Shown here: positions 63,412-64,000 of the stretch, piece after piece | How the letters are laid out: each line of letters starts with the position of its first letter | Position numbering within the stretch: position 1 is the first letter of the stretch | NCBI GenBank assembly: GCA_036924085.1 | Contig: JAVGWX010000006.1 | Span: 39,118,445-39,182,444, forward strand | DNA: 64,000 nt | From: Ariolimax columbianus | Lineage: Eukaryota; Mollusca; Gastropoda; Stylommatophora; Arionidae | Direction: 5' to 3' | Notes under the pieces: model-generated | Databases searched by the model: none | Told to the model about the DNA's origin: nothing | The model's input: only the letters and a program-made list of their open reading frames with translations | Translations under genes and position numbers: made by a program

Positions 63412-63564
63412 TGTGCCTTAGGTTTTACTTTGAGAAGCTGTATACAGTAGCTTGCCACTCATATGGAAATCTAGTTTCAATCCTCGGCCAAAATATGGAA
63501 GTCACCTAAAAGTGGAGCATAGTTTTACATATACTACTCAAAATAATACTTCTTATTCTTTTTC

Positions 63565-63815
63565 TTCTTCGTTTGTTTTCAAATGCCCACAACCAGGCCC
63601 TGAAAAGGGCTTTGCAAGCAGCAGGATGTAGTCCGGAGAATGGAATACATACATTGTGTCGTAGTTGACAGCTTCACTGTGATATTTGCACCTTTCGATC
63701 CGATACATCCGACTTCAGCAGGCATTTTTGGATGCCGGACTAGCCTTCTCTCTTCGATCCCTTCTCCTTAGCCAGTCTGCTCTGTTGCAGCCTGTTATCC
63801 AGGATCACCGCATGG
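63565..63815 (-). mobile_element. SINE family A, 5'-truncated
   Basis: ttctttttcttcttcg (tail) through tgtcgtagttgacagc to gcctgttatccaggatcacc; lies downstream of the FBF1 stop. Confidence 0.82.
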
Positions 63816-63864
63816 AGTGTGTTTTACCCAACCCTATTTTCTGGGTTTGATTTGCTGCTTCACT

Positions 63865-64000
63865 GGTTGTTATTGGCTCCTTTCCCATAGGTCTTGGCTC
63901 CTATCCCATAAGTCTTGGCTCCTTTCCCATAGGTCTTGACTCCTTTCCCATAGGTCTTGGCTCCTTTCCCATAATTCTTGGCTCCTTTCCCATAGGTCTT
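63865..64000. repeat. 21-bp minisatellite, cut by window end
   Basis: tcccataggtcttggctcctt repeated about six times with few changes. Confidence 0.93.

Noticed and set aside
63412..63560. Poly(A) signal for FBF1
   Set aside because: No AATAAA or ATTAAA seen in the stretch before the downstream SINE.

Overview
The window is a eukaryotic, animal nuclear segment. It has GT-AG spliced exons, kilobase-scale introns, and many SINE, LINE and mariner/hAT copies. The repeats and the 18S rRNA variable region look lophotrochozoan, most likely molluscan; that taxonomic call is an inference.

One host gene accounts for all the credible host coding sequence. Nineteen plus-strand exons between 4,295 and 63,411 join in phase without a stop into about 992 residues ending at TGA 63,409-63,411. 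The product matches FBF1 (Fas-binding factor 1 / Albatross), a coiled-coil protein of centriolar distal appendages (transition fibres). The N-terminal exons and promoter lie upstream of the window.

Everything else is intronic or flanking repeat. Region by region: (a) 1-4,294: GAA-tailed and tRNA-like SINEs, a 56-bp tandem array, and an RTE-like LINE invaded by a hAT-type element that is itself invaded by a SINE. (b) 5-18 kb: LINE 3' ends, broken mariner copies, SINEs, and exons 1-5 including a Gln/His-rich exon. (c) 18-26 kb: SINE-derived 18-bp/159-bp minisatellite, pyrimidine tract, in-phase 42-bp minisatellite, and a LINE inside an AT-rich minisatellite. (d) 26-34.6 kb: repeat family I, LINE fragments, a TIR element, and exons 8-9. 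(e) 34.7-41 kb: a nearly complete CR1-like LINE and two RNase H-bearing LINE 3' fragments. (f) 41-55 kb: more SINE/LINE tails, three tandem arrays, a mariner with a SINE inside it, and exons 12-17. (g) 55.3-58.9 kb: a 3.5-kb rDNA-derived composite in the intron before exon 18. (h) 59-64 kb: exons 18-19 and terminal SINE/LINE/minisatellite sequence.

The most unusual object is the rDNA composite at 55,350-58,855. Read on the minus strand it has a GC-rich segment resembling an external transcribed spacer, a well-conserved 5' two-thirds of 18S rRNA, a degenerate mosaic of 18S and 28S fragments, and a GAA-repeat 3' tail. Identical 16-bp sequences flank it. The tail resembles that of an RNase H-bearing LINE present elsewhere in the window. 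It therefore looks like a retroposed rRNA-derived element rather than a Pol I array or an assembly join.
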